In this document: positions 26,125 to 34,111 of the stretch, in pieces | Position numbering within the stretch: the stretch's first letter is position 1 | How the letters are laid out: each line of letters opens with the position of its first letter | Origin: Vasconcelosia minhoensis LEGE 07310 | GTDB taxonomy: Bacteria > Cyanobacteriota > Cyanobacteriia > Phormidesmidales > Phormidesmidaceae | Reading direction: 5' to 3' | DNA: 64,000 bases | Assembly (NCBI RefSeq): GCF_015207255.1 | Contig: NZ_JADEXG010000013.1 | Location: 1 to 64,000, forward strand | The notes under the pieces: model-generated | Database searches by the model: none | The model's input: the letters and a program-made list of their open reading frames with translations, nothing else | What the model was told of the DNA's origin: nothing | Translations under genes and position numbers: made by a program

Positions 26125-27660
26125 ATGGCTGACTCGATTGCTCAACACTATCACCAGCGCACGAAGTACGATCCTCAAACGATTGCTAACAAAGGGCGAC
26201 AGTTGGACTGGTCAAAGCAGCCGGTTCCCTACAAAGACTATAAGCTAGGCTTCCCCGTCGATCTCAAACCCTACCTGGAAAAATCTCCGGCTGCGCCCGC
26301 TGAGCGGCTCTGGTGGCAGCGGCTGTCGCGGCTATTAGTAAACAGCTACGGCCTGACGGCGAAGGTCATGACGATGACGGCGGAACCGCTATATCTGCGA
26401 GCTGCCCCCTCCGCTGGTGGGCTCTACCCAGCGGAGATCTATCTGATTTCGCGGGGTACTTCACTGCTACCGGCGGGGCTCTACAACTATCAGGTGCGCA
26501 CCCATACGCTGCTGCGGTTTTGGGATGATTATCCCTGGCAGGCGCTGCAGGAAGGGTGCTTTTGGCATCCGTCGCTGGAGAATACGCAGCTGGCGCTGGT
26601 GATCAGCGCCGTTTTTTACCGCTCGGTCTGGCGCTATGAAGACCGGGCCTACCGCCGCATTTTTCTCGATACGGGCCACCTGCTGGGCAACCTGGAGCTG
26701 GCGGGCTCGCTGTGCGACTATCGGCCCCATCTGATCGGTGGCTTTGCCGATGATGCGGTGAACCAGCTGCTGTATTTAGATCGCGACCAGGAGGGCGTGA
26801 TTGCGATCGCCGCCCTCGCCGACCAGCTCCAGGTAGCGCAAAATCTGCCCCTCGCCCCCACCGTTCTTCCAGCCCCGGTGCAAACCCAGTTTCCCAAACT
26901 GGCCGACGGTGAGCTGCTACCCTATTTCCACCAGGTCACCCAGATTGCGCCAGACGATCGGCCACCGCCGCGCTACCCGATCTCACCGGCTGACGACCCG
27001 GCTGAGCCAATCGATAAATACGACCTGCCCTTTTGCCTGAAAATTTCCACCCAGAGCTCGTCTATCCCCTGGGGTGAAGGGCTGGCTGAGCTGGAGCAGA
27101 CGCTGCTCACCCGGCGCTCAACCCGCCGCTATACCGGAGACCCCCTGACCCAAGCCGAGCTGCTAGCGCTGCTGGACTTCACCTACCACCCCGAGCATCT
27201 CAGCGAGCAGGGGTTTGATGCCCAGCCCGACTATTTCGACCTCAGCCTAATCCAGACCTTTATTGCCGTCTCTGGCGTCGATTCGCTAGAGCCGGGCTGC
27301 TACCACTACGCCCCCCAGGCCGAGGAACTGCGGCAAATTCGCTTCAAGCAGTTTCGCCAGGAGCTGCATTTTCTCTGCCTCGGCCAGGAGCTGGGCCGCG
27401 ACGCCGGGGCAGTAGTGTTTCATACGGCGAATCTGGCCCAGGCGGTGGAGCGCTATGGCGATCGCGCCTACCGCTATCTGCATATGGACGCAGGCCATCT
27501 GGGTCAGCGGCTGAACCTGGCCGCCGTGCGGCTGGGTCTGGGCGTTAGCGGCATTGCAGGTTTTTTCGATGACCAGGTCAATGAGGTGCTGGGCATCCCA
27601 GAGGATGAGGCGGTGCTGTATATCACCACACTGGGGAAGCCGTGGAAGTCGGGGTCGTAA
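26125..27660 (+). CDS. SagB/ThcOx-type double nitroreductase-fold dehydrogenase
   Basis: This 511-residue protein contains two nitroreductase-like halves. The first (~1-240) shows APSAGGLYPAEIYLI and DTGHLLGNLELA. The second (~320-505) shows TRRSTRRYTGDPLT, the MDAGHLGQRLNLAAVRLGLG segment and GIPEDEAVLYITTLG. SagB-type enzymes oxidise azolines to azoles in thiazole/oxazole-modified peptides, but many stand-alone members have unknown roles. No YcaO cyclodehydratase or precursor peptide is seen nearby, so a peptide-modification role is not supported here. FMN binding is expected from the family. Confidence 0.85.
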   Translation: MADSIAQHYHQRTKYDPQTIANKGRQLDWSKQPVPYKDYKLGFPVDLKPYLEKSPAAPAERLWWQRLSRLLVNSYGLTAKVMTMTAEPLYLRAAPSAGGLYPAEIYLISRGTSLLPAGLYNYQVRTHTLLRFWDDYPWQALQEGCFWHPSLENTQLALVISAVFYRSVWRYEDRAYRRIFLDTGHLLGNLELAGSLCDYRPHLIGGFADDAVNQLLYLDRDQEGVIAIAALADQLQVAQNLPLAPTVLPAPVQTQFPKLADGELLPYFHQVTQIAPDDRPPPRYPISPADDPAEPIDKYDLPFCLKISTQSSSIPWGEGLAELEQTLLTRRSTRRYTGDPLTQAELLALLDFTYHPEHLSEQGFDAQPDYFDLSLIQTFIAVSGVDSLEPGCYHYAPQAEELRQIRFKQFRQELHFLCLGQELGRDAGAVVFHTANLAQAVERYGDRAYRYLHMDAGHLGQRLNLAAVRLGLGVSGIAGFFDDQVNEVLGIPEDEAVLYITTLGKPWKSGS

Positions 27661-27690
27661 ATCTGCCCGCTTGAAGCCGTTCGCGATTCC

Positions 27691-28563
27691 CTATAGGCCA
27701 CCCATTTCGCGAACGCTGCGGGCGATCGCGGATACATCTTCATCGCCAAAGCCTTTAGCAATCAGCCCGGTCTCGACCTGCTCGACCTGGGCAGCTAGGG
27801 GCAGGGGCTGGCCTAGCTCGCGGGCGGTTTCCAGCGCGATCGCTAAATCCTTATGATGCAGCCGAACCCGAAACCCTAACGGATAGTCCTGGTCAATCAT
27901 GTTGCCTGCCCGGTGGGTCAGCCCCCAGGAACCCGCCGCGCCGCTGCCCACCGCCTGGACAACGCGCTTCATATCCAGCCCGGCCTTTAGCCCCAAGGCC
28001 ATGCCTTCGGCCACCGACCAGTAGGTACCCGCCACGATAATCTGGTTAATCGCCTTGGCCGTTTGCCCAGCCCCAATCGGGCCGATGTGGGTAATCGTCT
28101 GACCCATTGCCTGGAGCACTGGCCTAGCGTAGGCAACATCCTCAGCTGCACCGCCGACCATAATCGAGAGCGTCCCGTTTTTGGCCCCTTCTGACCCACC
28201 CGAAACCGGCGCGTCAATCATCCGGACGCCCGTTTCAGCTAGCTTCTGAGCAATTTCACGGGTGACGCTGGGGCTAATCGTGGACATGTCGATGACTAAA
28301 GCGCCCGGTCGGGCTCCGGTCGCAACGCCGTGGTCACCCAAAACCACCTGCTCGACATCGCTACTATCGCTGACGCAGACAACAATAATCTCTGCTGAGG
28401 CCGCGGCTTCAGCGGGTGAAGTGGCAGCCTTAGCCCCGGCGGCAGTCAGGGGAGCAACTTTCTCGCGAGTCCGGTTATAGCCGGTAACCCGATGGCCCGC
28501 CGTTATCAGGTTCAGCGCCATCGGCGCACCCATCGTCCCCAGGCCCAGAAATGCGACATCCAT
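27691..28563 (-). CDS. NAD(P)-dependent beta-hydroxyacid dehydrogenase (GLYR/HIBADH family)
   Basis: This 290-residue enzyme has the Rossmann motif FLGLGTMGAPMALNL at residues 5-19, the substrate-binding DAPVSGGSEGAKNGTLSIMVGG and the catalytic lysine in GAGQTAKAINQI. The family includes 3-hydroxyisobutyrate dehydrogenase, tartronate semialdehyde reductase and glyoxylate/succinic semialdehyde reductase. A photorespiratory or glyoxylate role is plausible in a cyanobacterium but not proved. It converges with the nitroreductase-like gene. Confidence 0.9.
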   Translation of the reverse strand: MDVAFLGLGTMGAPMALNLITAGHRVTGYNRTREKVAPLTAAGAKAATSPAEAAASAEIIVVCVSDSSDVEQVVLGDHGVATGARPGALVIDMSTISPSVTREIAQKLAETGVRMIDAPVSGGSEGAKNGTLSIMVGGAAEDVAYARPVLQAMGQTITHIGPIGAGQTAKAINQIIVAGTYWSVAEGMALGLKAGLDMKRVVQAVGSGAAGSWGLTHRAGNMIDQDYPLGFRVRLHHKDLAIALETARELGQPLPLAAQVEQVETGLIAKGFGDEDVSAIARSVREMGGL

Positions 28564-28625
28564 TGCGGTTTCCTCATCGGCTAATGGGGTCTAATTTATC
28601 GCATTCTGTAAAAATCGCATTCTGT

Positions 28626-28655
28626 AAAAAAAGCCTCCAGCCAAAGCTAGAGACT
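28626..28655 (-). terminator. Terminator of the Asp-Pro-Cys repeat lipoprotein
   Basis: On the minus strand AGTCTCTAGC pairs with GCTGGAGGCT (two G-U pairs) around TTTG and is followed by a run of T. It lies 30 bases past the stop of the 28685-28897 gene. Just beyond it TCGCATTCTGTAAAAA occurs twice in tandem. Confidence 0.75.
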
Positions 28656-28684
28656 CGCATGAGGACACGTGCAAAAGATTCCTG

Positions 28685-28897
28685 CTAGCTGCCAGCACAG
28701 GGATCGGCAGCACAGGGATCGGCAGCGCAGGGATCGGCAGCGCAGGGATCGGCAGCGCAGGGATCGGCAGCCGGATCGGTAGTCGTATCCGCAGCAGGGT
28801 CGGGGGATTCAGAAGCCTGCGGACCACAGCTGGTGAGCAGACCTACGCTCAGAACAGACGTGGTTGCCGCGATCGCGGCTAAGTACTTAATTTTCAT
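28685..28897 (-). CDS. Small lipoprotein with tandem (ADPCA) repeats
   Basis: This 70-residue precursor has a signal peptide and lipobox (VGLLTSC, Cys24), then an acidic Ala/Asp/Pro/Thr linker and five tandem ADPCA units ending in GS. The repeats correspond to a 15-base unit around 28690-28770. The regular single cysteines invite metal binding or disulfide cross-linking. GGGAG precedes the ATG at good spacing and a terminator follows. Similar small repeat lipoproteins occur in cyanobacteria without known function. Confidence 0.8.
   Translation of the reverse strand: MKIKYLAAIAATTSVLSVGLLTSCGPQASESPDPAADTTTDPAADPCAADPCAADPCAADPCAADPCAGS
28690..28770. repeat. 15-base tandem repeat coding for ADPCA
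   Basis: The unit GCAGGGATCGGCAGC (or GCACAGGGATCG in variants) recurs about five times with one or two base changes. It lies inside the lipoprotein gene, and the number of units is likely to vary between strains. Confidence 0.85.
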
Positions 28898-28946
28898 CAG
28901 GACACTCCCTCTCTAAAAAAATAGCTGAAAACAAATCCGTTGAAGC

Positions 28947-29030
28947 TAGGCCATTAAATCTAGGCCATTAAATCTAGGCCATTAAATCTAGGCCATTAAA
29001 TCTAGGCCATTAAATCTAGGCCATTAAATC
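28947..29030. repeat. Six perfect copies of a 14-base tandem repeat
   Basis: The unit TAGGCCATTAAATC occurs six times without a mismatch, followed by a partial seventh (TAGGC). It lies in the 254-base gap upstream of the repeat lipoprotein and downstream of the DUF2227 gene. Short tandem repeats of this class are frequent in cyanobacteria. Perfect identity implies recent expansion. Confidence 0.95.
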
Positions 29031-29151
29031 TAGGCTAGTCACCTTCGCTCGCCCAGGGCAGAATCACCTTAGGCTAAGGTGTCCACATTATTCGCTGTTA
29101 ACCTGAGAGCTCCCTGAGAGGAAAATGAAAGAGTCGGAAGTAATGCACCGC

Positions 29152-29667
29152 TCAGCGTTTGCGGTTTTTGCGCCGTCTTTTATGGCGGGAGACCAGCCAG
29201 TCGCTCACCGAGTGCAGCAGGGCACCCAGCTCCAGCCCCGCCAGCAGCGCGACCCATTCCCATCGGTATTGAGCGGCATTGCGGCTCACGCCATGGCGCA
29301 AATCGGCCCAGGTCAGCTGGCCATTGCCCGGTCCATTCACCAGCTCGACTAGCAGCAGGCCAAAGATAGCCAACCATACCGAGAGATAAGTCACGCGGAT
29401 CAGAGTGCCAATAATCGGACCGTGGGAAAGCCGGGAGCGATGCTTGAGGCTGCCTTGGTAGGGCAGCCAGATCCAGCGAAAGACACCCCAGCGCTTATAC
29501 TGAATCGAATGAATATCCAGGTCGGGGCCGAGCATCAGGCCGCCGACCAGGTAGCCCAGGCTGGTAATCAGGGTCAGCGGCAGGCTGCGGGTGAGCCGAA
29601 AGGTCAGGCCAGAAACGAGCGGCAGACCCCAGAGCGTAATCCGGTCGTGGGTGCGGCCAGAAGGCAT
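29152..29667 (-). CDS. DUF2227 family putative metal-binding membrane protein
   Basis: This 171-residue protein starts MPSGRTHDRIT and has conserved motifs GPDLDIHS, RSRLSHGPI and ELGALLHSVSDW, with polar His/Asp residues like those of membrane-bound YdjM-type metal-dependent hydrolases. Three hydrophobic segments are visible (~30-48, ~87-108, ~138-155). The tail is strongly basic (HKRRRKNRKR). The substrate is unknown. Confidence 0.85.
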   Translation of the reverse strand: MPSGRTHDRITLWGLPLVSGLTFRLTRSLPLTLITSLGYLVGGLMLGPDLDIHSIQYKRWGVFRWIWLPYQGSLKHRSRLSHGPIIGTLIRVTYLSVWLAIFGLLLVELVNGPGNGQLTWADLRHGVSRNAAQYRWEWVALLAGLELGALLHSVSDWLVSRHKRRRKNRKR

Positions 29668-29785
29668 AGGGCATCAGTTTGACGGTAGGCCAATAATACA
29701 GGTGAACTGCCGGAAAATTTCGTTCCGCTCGTGACGAGTTACGGGGGCGGTCTGCTATGATAAAATCCCGTGCTTAAAGCCGTAC

Positions 29786-29858
<73 letters not shown>

Positions 29859-29878
29859 TCAAATCTTCAGCTATTTTC

Positions 29879-30065
29879 ATGAAGCTCGATCGCATCACCA
29901 GCAATCCTAAACGAATGAACGGGCAACCCTGCATTCGCAATCTTCGCCTGACCGTTCGACGAGCCGCTAGCGACCTATCCGAACCGGGATGAGCTATACC
30001 AGGAATTCCCCGAATTGGAAGATGAGGACATTCGACAAACCCTAATTTTCGTCTCTTGTTTATGA
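29879..30065 (+). pseudogene. Frameshifted DUF433 antitoxin-like gene
   Basis: The first frame reads MKLDRITSNPKRMNGQPCIR and on to LRLTVRR, the N-terminus of DUF433 proteins. It then runs into a stop at 29990-29992. A second frame resumes the family sequence at LATYPNRDELYQEFPELEDE and ends at 30063-30065. A small deletion around 29955-29960 explains the shift. DUF433 is usually an antitoxin followed by a PIN-like DUF5615 toxin. No such toxin follows here, and the next gene is on the other strand. This looks like a dead remnant. Confidence 0.8.
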
Positions 30066-30683
30066 CCATCGAGCCCTGCTTAAGCAGGGCTCGATGGGCT
30101 GTGCGCCCAGGTTGAGCAGGTTCTGATTATCGCTGCTGGCAAAGGTCAGCAGGGGCTTATTCCAGGCGATCACCTGCCGGGCTAAGGCTTCGGTTTTGCT
30201 CTCCGGGGTTGCATAGGCGATGAAGACAGCGTTAGCCAGGGCGGCAACGAACCGATTGCGTCGCTGGGCCAGGGCGGCAGTCATGCGGTGCTGATTGCCT
30301 TGGAAGGGGGAGAGGATGAGAACGCGATCGCGCTCCACCGCCATTTCATAATCCTTCAGACGCATCTTTTCTAAACTGCGGGCAGGACAATAAATCACGG
30401 GCTGAGTGCCCCGCAGCAGCAGGCGCAGACATTCCTTCTCCATCGGCGAGTGAAAGCCGCTGACGGTCGCTATTCCCGCATCGCGCAGGCTGCGAGCCAG
30501 GTCATAGGTTTGCAGAATCAGGTCGCCGGGGCATTGGACTGAGCAAAATAGGGCTAGGGTTGGCTGCTGGAGAAGGCCAAGGTTGCCGATGGCGCTCAGG
30601 GTCGGCGGGCTGTCTGACCAGTCGGGCGACAGGGCCTTGGGGTAGGCTGGATGGCTGGCGTTTAGAGCTATGGCCTGAAGCAT
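30060..30683 (-). CDS. DprA/Smf-like Rossmann-fold protein
   Basis: This 207-residue protein resembles the nucleotide-binding core of DNA-processing protein A (SAIGNLGLL, LARSLRDAGIATVSGFHSPMEK, YCPARSLEKMRL, ATPESKTEALARQVI). It lacks the C-terminal winged helix of full DprA and has diverged motifs, so a role in natural transformation is uncertain. A role as a nucleotide-sugar or lysine-decarboxylase-like Rossmann protein is also possible. Its last codons overlap the DUF433 pseudogene on the other strand. Confidence 0.65.
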   Translation of the reverse strand: MLQAIALNASHPAYPKALSPDWSDSPPTLSAIGNLGLLQQPTLALFCSVQCPGDLILQTYDLARSLRDAGIATVSGFHSPMEKECLRLLLRGTQPVIYCPARSLEKMRLKDYEMAVERDRVLILSPFQGNQHRMTAALAQRRNRFVAALANAVFIAYATPESKTEALARQVIAWNKPLLTFASSDNQNLLNLGAQPIEPCLSRARWS

Positions 30684-30768
30684 GGCTAGCGGCTATGCCT
30701 GCACTTTGGCCACTTGAATCCGGTAGCGTTAAACAGGCAAAGCCAGTAGGTGCGCTGATTCATGGATA

Positions 30769-31188
30769 CTATTTGGAGATTACCTGCTCTAAAAACTGAA
30801 CGGGTGTAATCACCACAGTTTGCCTGAAAGGATTGAGTATTAGCAAATCGCGATCGCCAGTAATCAGATAAGCCGCTTGCCCGCAGGCGGCTAGTTCCAG
30901 AAATTGATTATCTTTGCGATCGCGGCAAATCTCAATACTTTCATTGATGGTGACAAGTTCTGCGCGAAGAGTTAAGGCAGCCATGAACTGAAGACGCTTT
31001 TCCAAGGAAAGGTAGCGGTTGAATTTCTCCTTGGTCAAAATTCTACCGAGTTCAGCCTGGGTTGATTCTGACAGTAGCACAATCGCTTCTGCAAGGGCAT
31101 AGTCAAAAACTCTTTGAGGAACTGACGAATCTATGAGAACGCTGCTAATCAGGACATTAGTATCCAAAACCAGGCGTAGCTTACTCAT
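30769..31188 (-). CDS. PIN-domain toxin of a type II toxin-antitoxin pair
   Basis: This 139-residue PIN-fold protein of the COG1569 type has DTNVLISSVL at residues 8-17, an acidic residue in the AELGRIL helix, and CRDRKDNQFLELA and ITGDRDLL at the expected positions for four metal-binding acids. PIN toxins are RNases. The preceding gene overlaps it by eight bases and is the likely antitoxin, a typical two-gene arrangement. Confidence 0.88.
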   Translation of the reverse strand: MSKLRLVLDTNVLISSVLIDSSVPQRVFDYALAEAIVLLSESTQAELGRILTKEKFNRYLSLEKRLQFMAALTLRAELVTINESIEICRDRKDNQFLELAACGQAAYLITGDRDLLILNPFRQTVVITPVQFLEQVISK

Positions 31189-31402
31189 CTTGAAGCAAAT
31201 TTTCCAGGATTTCTGGGGTTAGGCCCTGGGCGCTAGATTCTTCTCTCATCTGACGCACAATGTTTTCTAATATATTGGGCTGAGCCATATATTTGAGCCA
31301 GAGGTTTAGCATCGATTGAATTTTTTGCTGCTGCTCTGCCGAGGCTTGCTGAAAGGCGTCTGCAACATCAGCGTCTACCTGAATCGTAATCGGTTTAGTC
31401 AT
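31181..31402 (-). CDS. Antitoxin partner of the PIN toxin
   Basis: This 73-residue protein starts MTKPITIQVDADVADAFQQA, a ribbon-helix-helix-like start, then has a Gln-rich helix and an acidic tail ending ENLLQDE. It overlaps the toxin gene by eight bases. Small size, order and coupling are those of an antitoxin. It probably also represses the pair. Confidence 0.8.
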   Translation of the reverse strand: MTKPITIQVDADVADAFQQASAEQQQKIQSMLNLWLKYMAQPNILENIVRQMREESSAQGLTPEILENLLQDE

Positions 31403-31437
31403 AGCGTTCTCTGTGAAGTGCTAATTGTAATACTGCA

Positions 31438-31776
31438 TCAGCCTACGGCAAACTCGGTATACTGTCGCACGTGGGGGGCATGGTAGGCCAGTACGATGTC
31501 CTGCTTGGGGACGCCTTTTTCGATGAGCTGATCCGCGATCGCGTCTTCCGTCCCATCGCGCTGCACCCAAATTTTGCCATCAATAATATCAGCATGAATG
31601 GCACAGCCATAAATTCGGGTACTGCTATTTTTCCATCCCAAATTGACAAGCTGATAGTGATCGCCGTCATGGTCGCAAACGGTTTGACTCTTGACCGGGT
31701 CATCCGGAGCACGCAGTTTCGCTCTCTCTAAAAGTGATTGCTGAATGAGCTGACGATACAGGTTTAGCTTATCCAT
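31438..31776 (-). CDS. xisI: XisI-family protein
   Basis: This 112-residue protein has the XisI family pattern: MDKLNLYRQLIQQSLLE, DHDGDHYQLVNLGW, IYGCAIHADIIDGKIWVQRDGTE, and GVPKQDIVLAYHAPHVRQYT. XisI and XisH were first described as factors controlling excision of the fdxN element in Anabaena, but homologues are widespread and their biochemistry is unclear. Here a complete xisH is absent, and only a short C-terminal-like remnant overlaps the start. Confidence 0.9.
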   Translation of the reverse strand: MDKLNLYRQLIQQSLLERAKLRAPDDPVKSQTVCDHDGDHYQLVNLGWKNSSTRIYGCAIHADIIDGKIWVQRDGTEDAIADQLIEKGVPKQDIVLAYHAPHVRQYTEFAVG

Positions 31777-31871
31777 TTGAGAATCTCCTGATGCTTTGTG
31801 TCATAAACCAGTAGCGGAATTTGGTTGCGGTGAATAACAGCTTGAATGAATAGTCCACCCTCCGCCTGCAT
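31764..31871 (-). pseudogene. Probable C-terminal remnant of xisH
   Basis: A 35-codon frame ending at 31764 reads ...GLFIQAVIHRNQIPLLVYD and ...EILKWIS, like the end of XisH proteins. It overlaps xisI by 13 bases, as expected for an intact xisHI pair. The upstream frame loses similarity where the divergent nucleotidyltransferase gene begins (31916), so most of xisH seems to have been replaced. Confidence 0.45.
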
Positions 31872-31915
31872 CTGGCAAAATGGAACCAGGCGAGGGAAAA
31901 ACCTAAAGAAATCAG

Positions 31916-33109
31916 ATGGTTCAGCCAAAACTTCCTAAGTTCGTAGCGCCACCGGGCTATCGAACTCAAGCGATTGATATCTCCCAAGAAGCAGACCTGC
32001 TAGACTTCTACCTGCTTGCTCAACGGTCAGTAACTGAGCGGGTGGAGATCGCAGCTGACCTGATGTCTAGTGCCAGAGAACTCTCACTCCAATGCCTGAG
32101 CCGCCAATTTAACTATCTTACCGCTCATCAGTTAGCCAGAAAGCTAGCCGAAGCCTGGCTACAAGACGATTGCCCGCCGGGCTACGTTCCTGGAGGTTCC
32201 GCCGTGACCTGGGTTCAGAATTCAATTGAATTAGCTGCTCACCTGCACAATGTCTTTGAAATGGCTAACCTGGATTACTTCATCACCGGAGGCGTTGCTG
32301 CAATTGCCTATGGTGACCCGCGCACGACTCGAGATTTAGACATTGTACTTCGGGTTACCTCTGCGGCTATCCCAACGCTTCAAGCAACCCTTGAACAGGC
32401 CGGCTTTTATGTCGCCGGAAGCAATGATGCGGCGGCTGGTCGCATGAATTCTCTGCAAATTACTCACCTCGAAACGATCTCTCGGGCTGATTTAATCCTC
32501 TCTAACGACAGCGCCTATGCCCAAGAGCAGTTTATGAGGCGGCGTCGCTACGCCTTCCCAAACCAGACCGAGGTCTTCCTGTCTTCGCCTGAAGACGTCA
32601 TCATCAGCAAACTTCGATGGGGGCGAAGCAGTGAGTCGGAAAAACAGCAGCGCGATGTGCTCGCTATCTTCAAGGTGCAGCAAGATGCGCTGGACTATTC
32701 TTACCTCTTCCGCTGGGGCGCTGAGTTTGGCCTATCTGAAAAACTAGAGCAGCTCACGACCGCCGCGGGCGTTCGCTCAGTTGCTGACCGGCAGTGGGCC
32801 AGTACGCTCTACCCGATTATGATGCAAACTTTTTCAATGGCTCAGGCGATGGGGCAAACGGCTCTCACTGCAAGAGGCGATGAGGTGGCGAATGGTCGTC
32901 TCTACATCCTGAGCAAACTCAGCAAGGCTCAAATCTTCTCAATCCTCGCCAAGGCTGATGGTCGGCTGGTTGCTCGCTTCGATAATCAGGGCCAGGTCTT
33001 TGAAGCTCAGCCCTCGCTACTTGACCGTCGCCAATGGAATGACATTGACGCTCGACTTCAAAAACTAGCTCAGCAGCCTGAACCGCCTGATCAGGAAAGC
33101 GAACTGTAA
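31916..33109 (+). CDS. Nucleotidyltransferase-fold protein
   Basis: This is a 397-residue protein. Residues ~115-240 hold a polymerase-beta-like nucleotidyltransferase core: ITGGVAAIAYGDPRTTRDLDIVLR contains the GG and DxD metal-binding motif, followed by VFLSSPEDVIISKLRWG, typical of DUF6036/MNT-like proteins. The N-terminal ~110 residues form a separate helical region (ARELSLQCLSRQF) and the C-terminus (~290-397) is unassigned. Such enzymes act as toxins, antitoxins or AMP-transferases. The neighbouring PIN pair and Xis genes suggest an accessory locus. The start region overlaps the probable xisH remnant area head-to-head. Confidence 0.75.
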   Translation: MVQPKLPKFVAPPGYRTQAIDISQEADLLDFYLLAQRSVTERVEIAADLMSSARELSLQCLSRQFNYLTAHQLARKLAEAWLQDDCPPGYVPGGSAVTWVQNSIELAAHLHNVFEMANLDYFITGGVAAIAYGDPRTTRDLDIVLRVTSAAIPTLQATLEQAGFYVAGSNDAAAGRMNSLQITHLETISRADLILSNDSAYAQEQFMRRRRYAFPNQTEVFLSSPEDVIISKLRWGRSSESEKQQRDVLAIFKVQQDALDYSYLFRWGAEFGLSEKLEQLTTAAGVRSVADRQWASTLYPIMMQTFSMAQAMGQTALTARGDEVANGRLYILSKLSKAQIFSILAKADGRLVARFDNQGQVFEAQPSLLDRRQWNDIDARLQKLAQQPEPPDQESEL

Positions 33110-33382
33110 ATCGGTAAGAATGCAGTCTGGACTTTAGCAAAACTGCGTTTCTGGATTTTGACGTCTGAGCAACCGCGATCGCCCGATGAGCCCTACACCA
33201 GTCACAAGGGGGCCAGGTCGTCCCTAAAAATCAAGTATTCCTACCTAGTTAGTTTAATGAAACATAGCCAATACTACTCATAAGGGATTCAATCCCGTAG
33301 GGTCTTCGACGAGCACTTGCTCTATAAAAGCAAGTGAAAGTCAAGCCATTTCAGTAATGTATTGAGTATTGTAGAGGCTCCA

Positions 33383-34111
33383 ATGACAGAAGAAGTCAAA
33401 GTTCAAGAATTTGTTTTGGTTCTGGCAACCAAAGGTCAGAGTCCGTCTATTCTAAACGCGGACTTCCTTAAATATAGCGGAATCGTTTCTGAGGATATGG
33501 AGCTAGCTAGAGAGCCCATATATACTAATCAGCTCATCCAAATTGGCTACAAGAACGGTTTAGTTATTACAGCTCAGCCCAACCGGATTGTGTTTTCTGA
33601 ACTGCTTCAGGGAAAAAGCACCGCCGAGATTACTGCACCCTCTATCGCTCGTAAGCTTGTAGAAGCTCTACCGAAGCTGAACTATCAGGCTATCGGTATC
33701 AATCCTAGGGGATACGTTCCGGTTGAGCAGGAAATCGCAACCCAATTTGTCTCAGACCACCTACTGGCAAAAGGCCCCTGGCAGAAATACGGTCAAAGCT
33801 CTGTCAGAGCGACGGTTAACTATGTTTACAATTTGGATCGGGGCCAGCTGAACCTTGCTATTAGCGAAGCTTCACTCCAGCTGCCGGAAGATAAAACGAT
33901 TCCAGTAGTTTTATTCTCTGGAAATGTAGACCACGTTCTAAGCGCAGAACAGCCAGAGCAAAATCTTCAAGAAATTTATCAATGTCTAGATAGCTGGCAA
34001 CAAGACTTGAATGCCTACACAGAACTCGTTAACGGCTGTTTCCTTGTGCCTTTAAGCGAAACTGTTTTCAAAAAAGATAGGACTGGAATTCGCGAGCCAG
34101 CAATCGTTTAG
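33383..34111 (+). CDS. Conserved hypothetical protein (242 residues)
   Basis: This soluble protein starts MTEEVKVQEFVLVLATKGQS. Mixed alpha/beta composition and segments such as NQLIQIGYKNGLVITAQPNR and LNYQAIGINPRGYVP recall uncharacterised cyanobacterial proteins of TIGR04255-like type, but I do not assign it. ATG 33383 is preceded by GAGG at five bases. A TTG at 33362 is possible. A strong terminator follows at 34208. Confidence 0.7.
   Translation: MTEEVKVQEFVLVLATKGQSPSILNADFLKYSGIVSEDMELAREPIYTNQLIQIGYKNGLVITAQPNRIVFSELLQGKSTAEITAPSIARKLVEALPKLNYQAIGINPRGYVPVEQEIATQFVSDHLLAKGPWQKYGQSSVRATVNYVYNLDRGQLNLAISEASLQLPEDKTIPVVLFSGNVDHVLSAEQPEQNLQEIYQCLDSWQQDLNAYTELVNGCFLVPLSETVFKKDRTGIREPAIV

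Noticed and set aside
26125-27660. A thiazole/oxazole peptide (TOMM) biosynthetic cluster around the SagB-type gene
   Set aside because: No YcaO cyclodehydratase, precursor peptide or exporter is recognised within the window.
28591-28827. A minus-strand frame made of PIPALPIPAL repeats
   Set aside because: It is an alternative reading of the 15-base repeat. The ADPCA frame has signal peptide, lipobox, ribosome-binding site and terminator.
31769-31987. A 72-codon minus-strand frame just upstream of xisI
   Set aside because: The composition is Arg/Phe/Trp-rich and implausible. Another frame in the same place shows XisH-like sequence, so this one is a shadow.
33270-33340. CRISPR-like repeat or leader near the GGGATTCAATCCC and CACTTGCT/AGCAAGTG palindromes
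   Set aside because: Each occurs once with no regular spacing. The second is an isolated hairpin without a T-tract.
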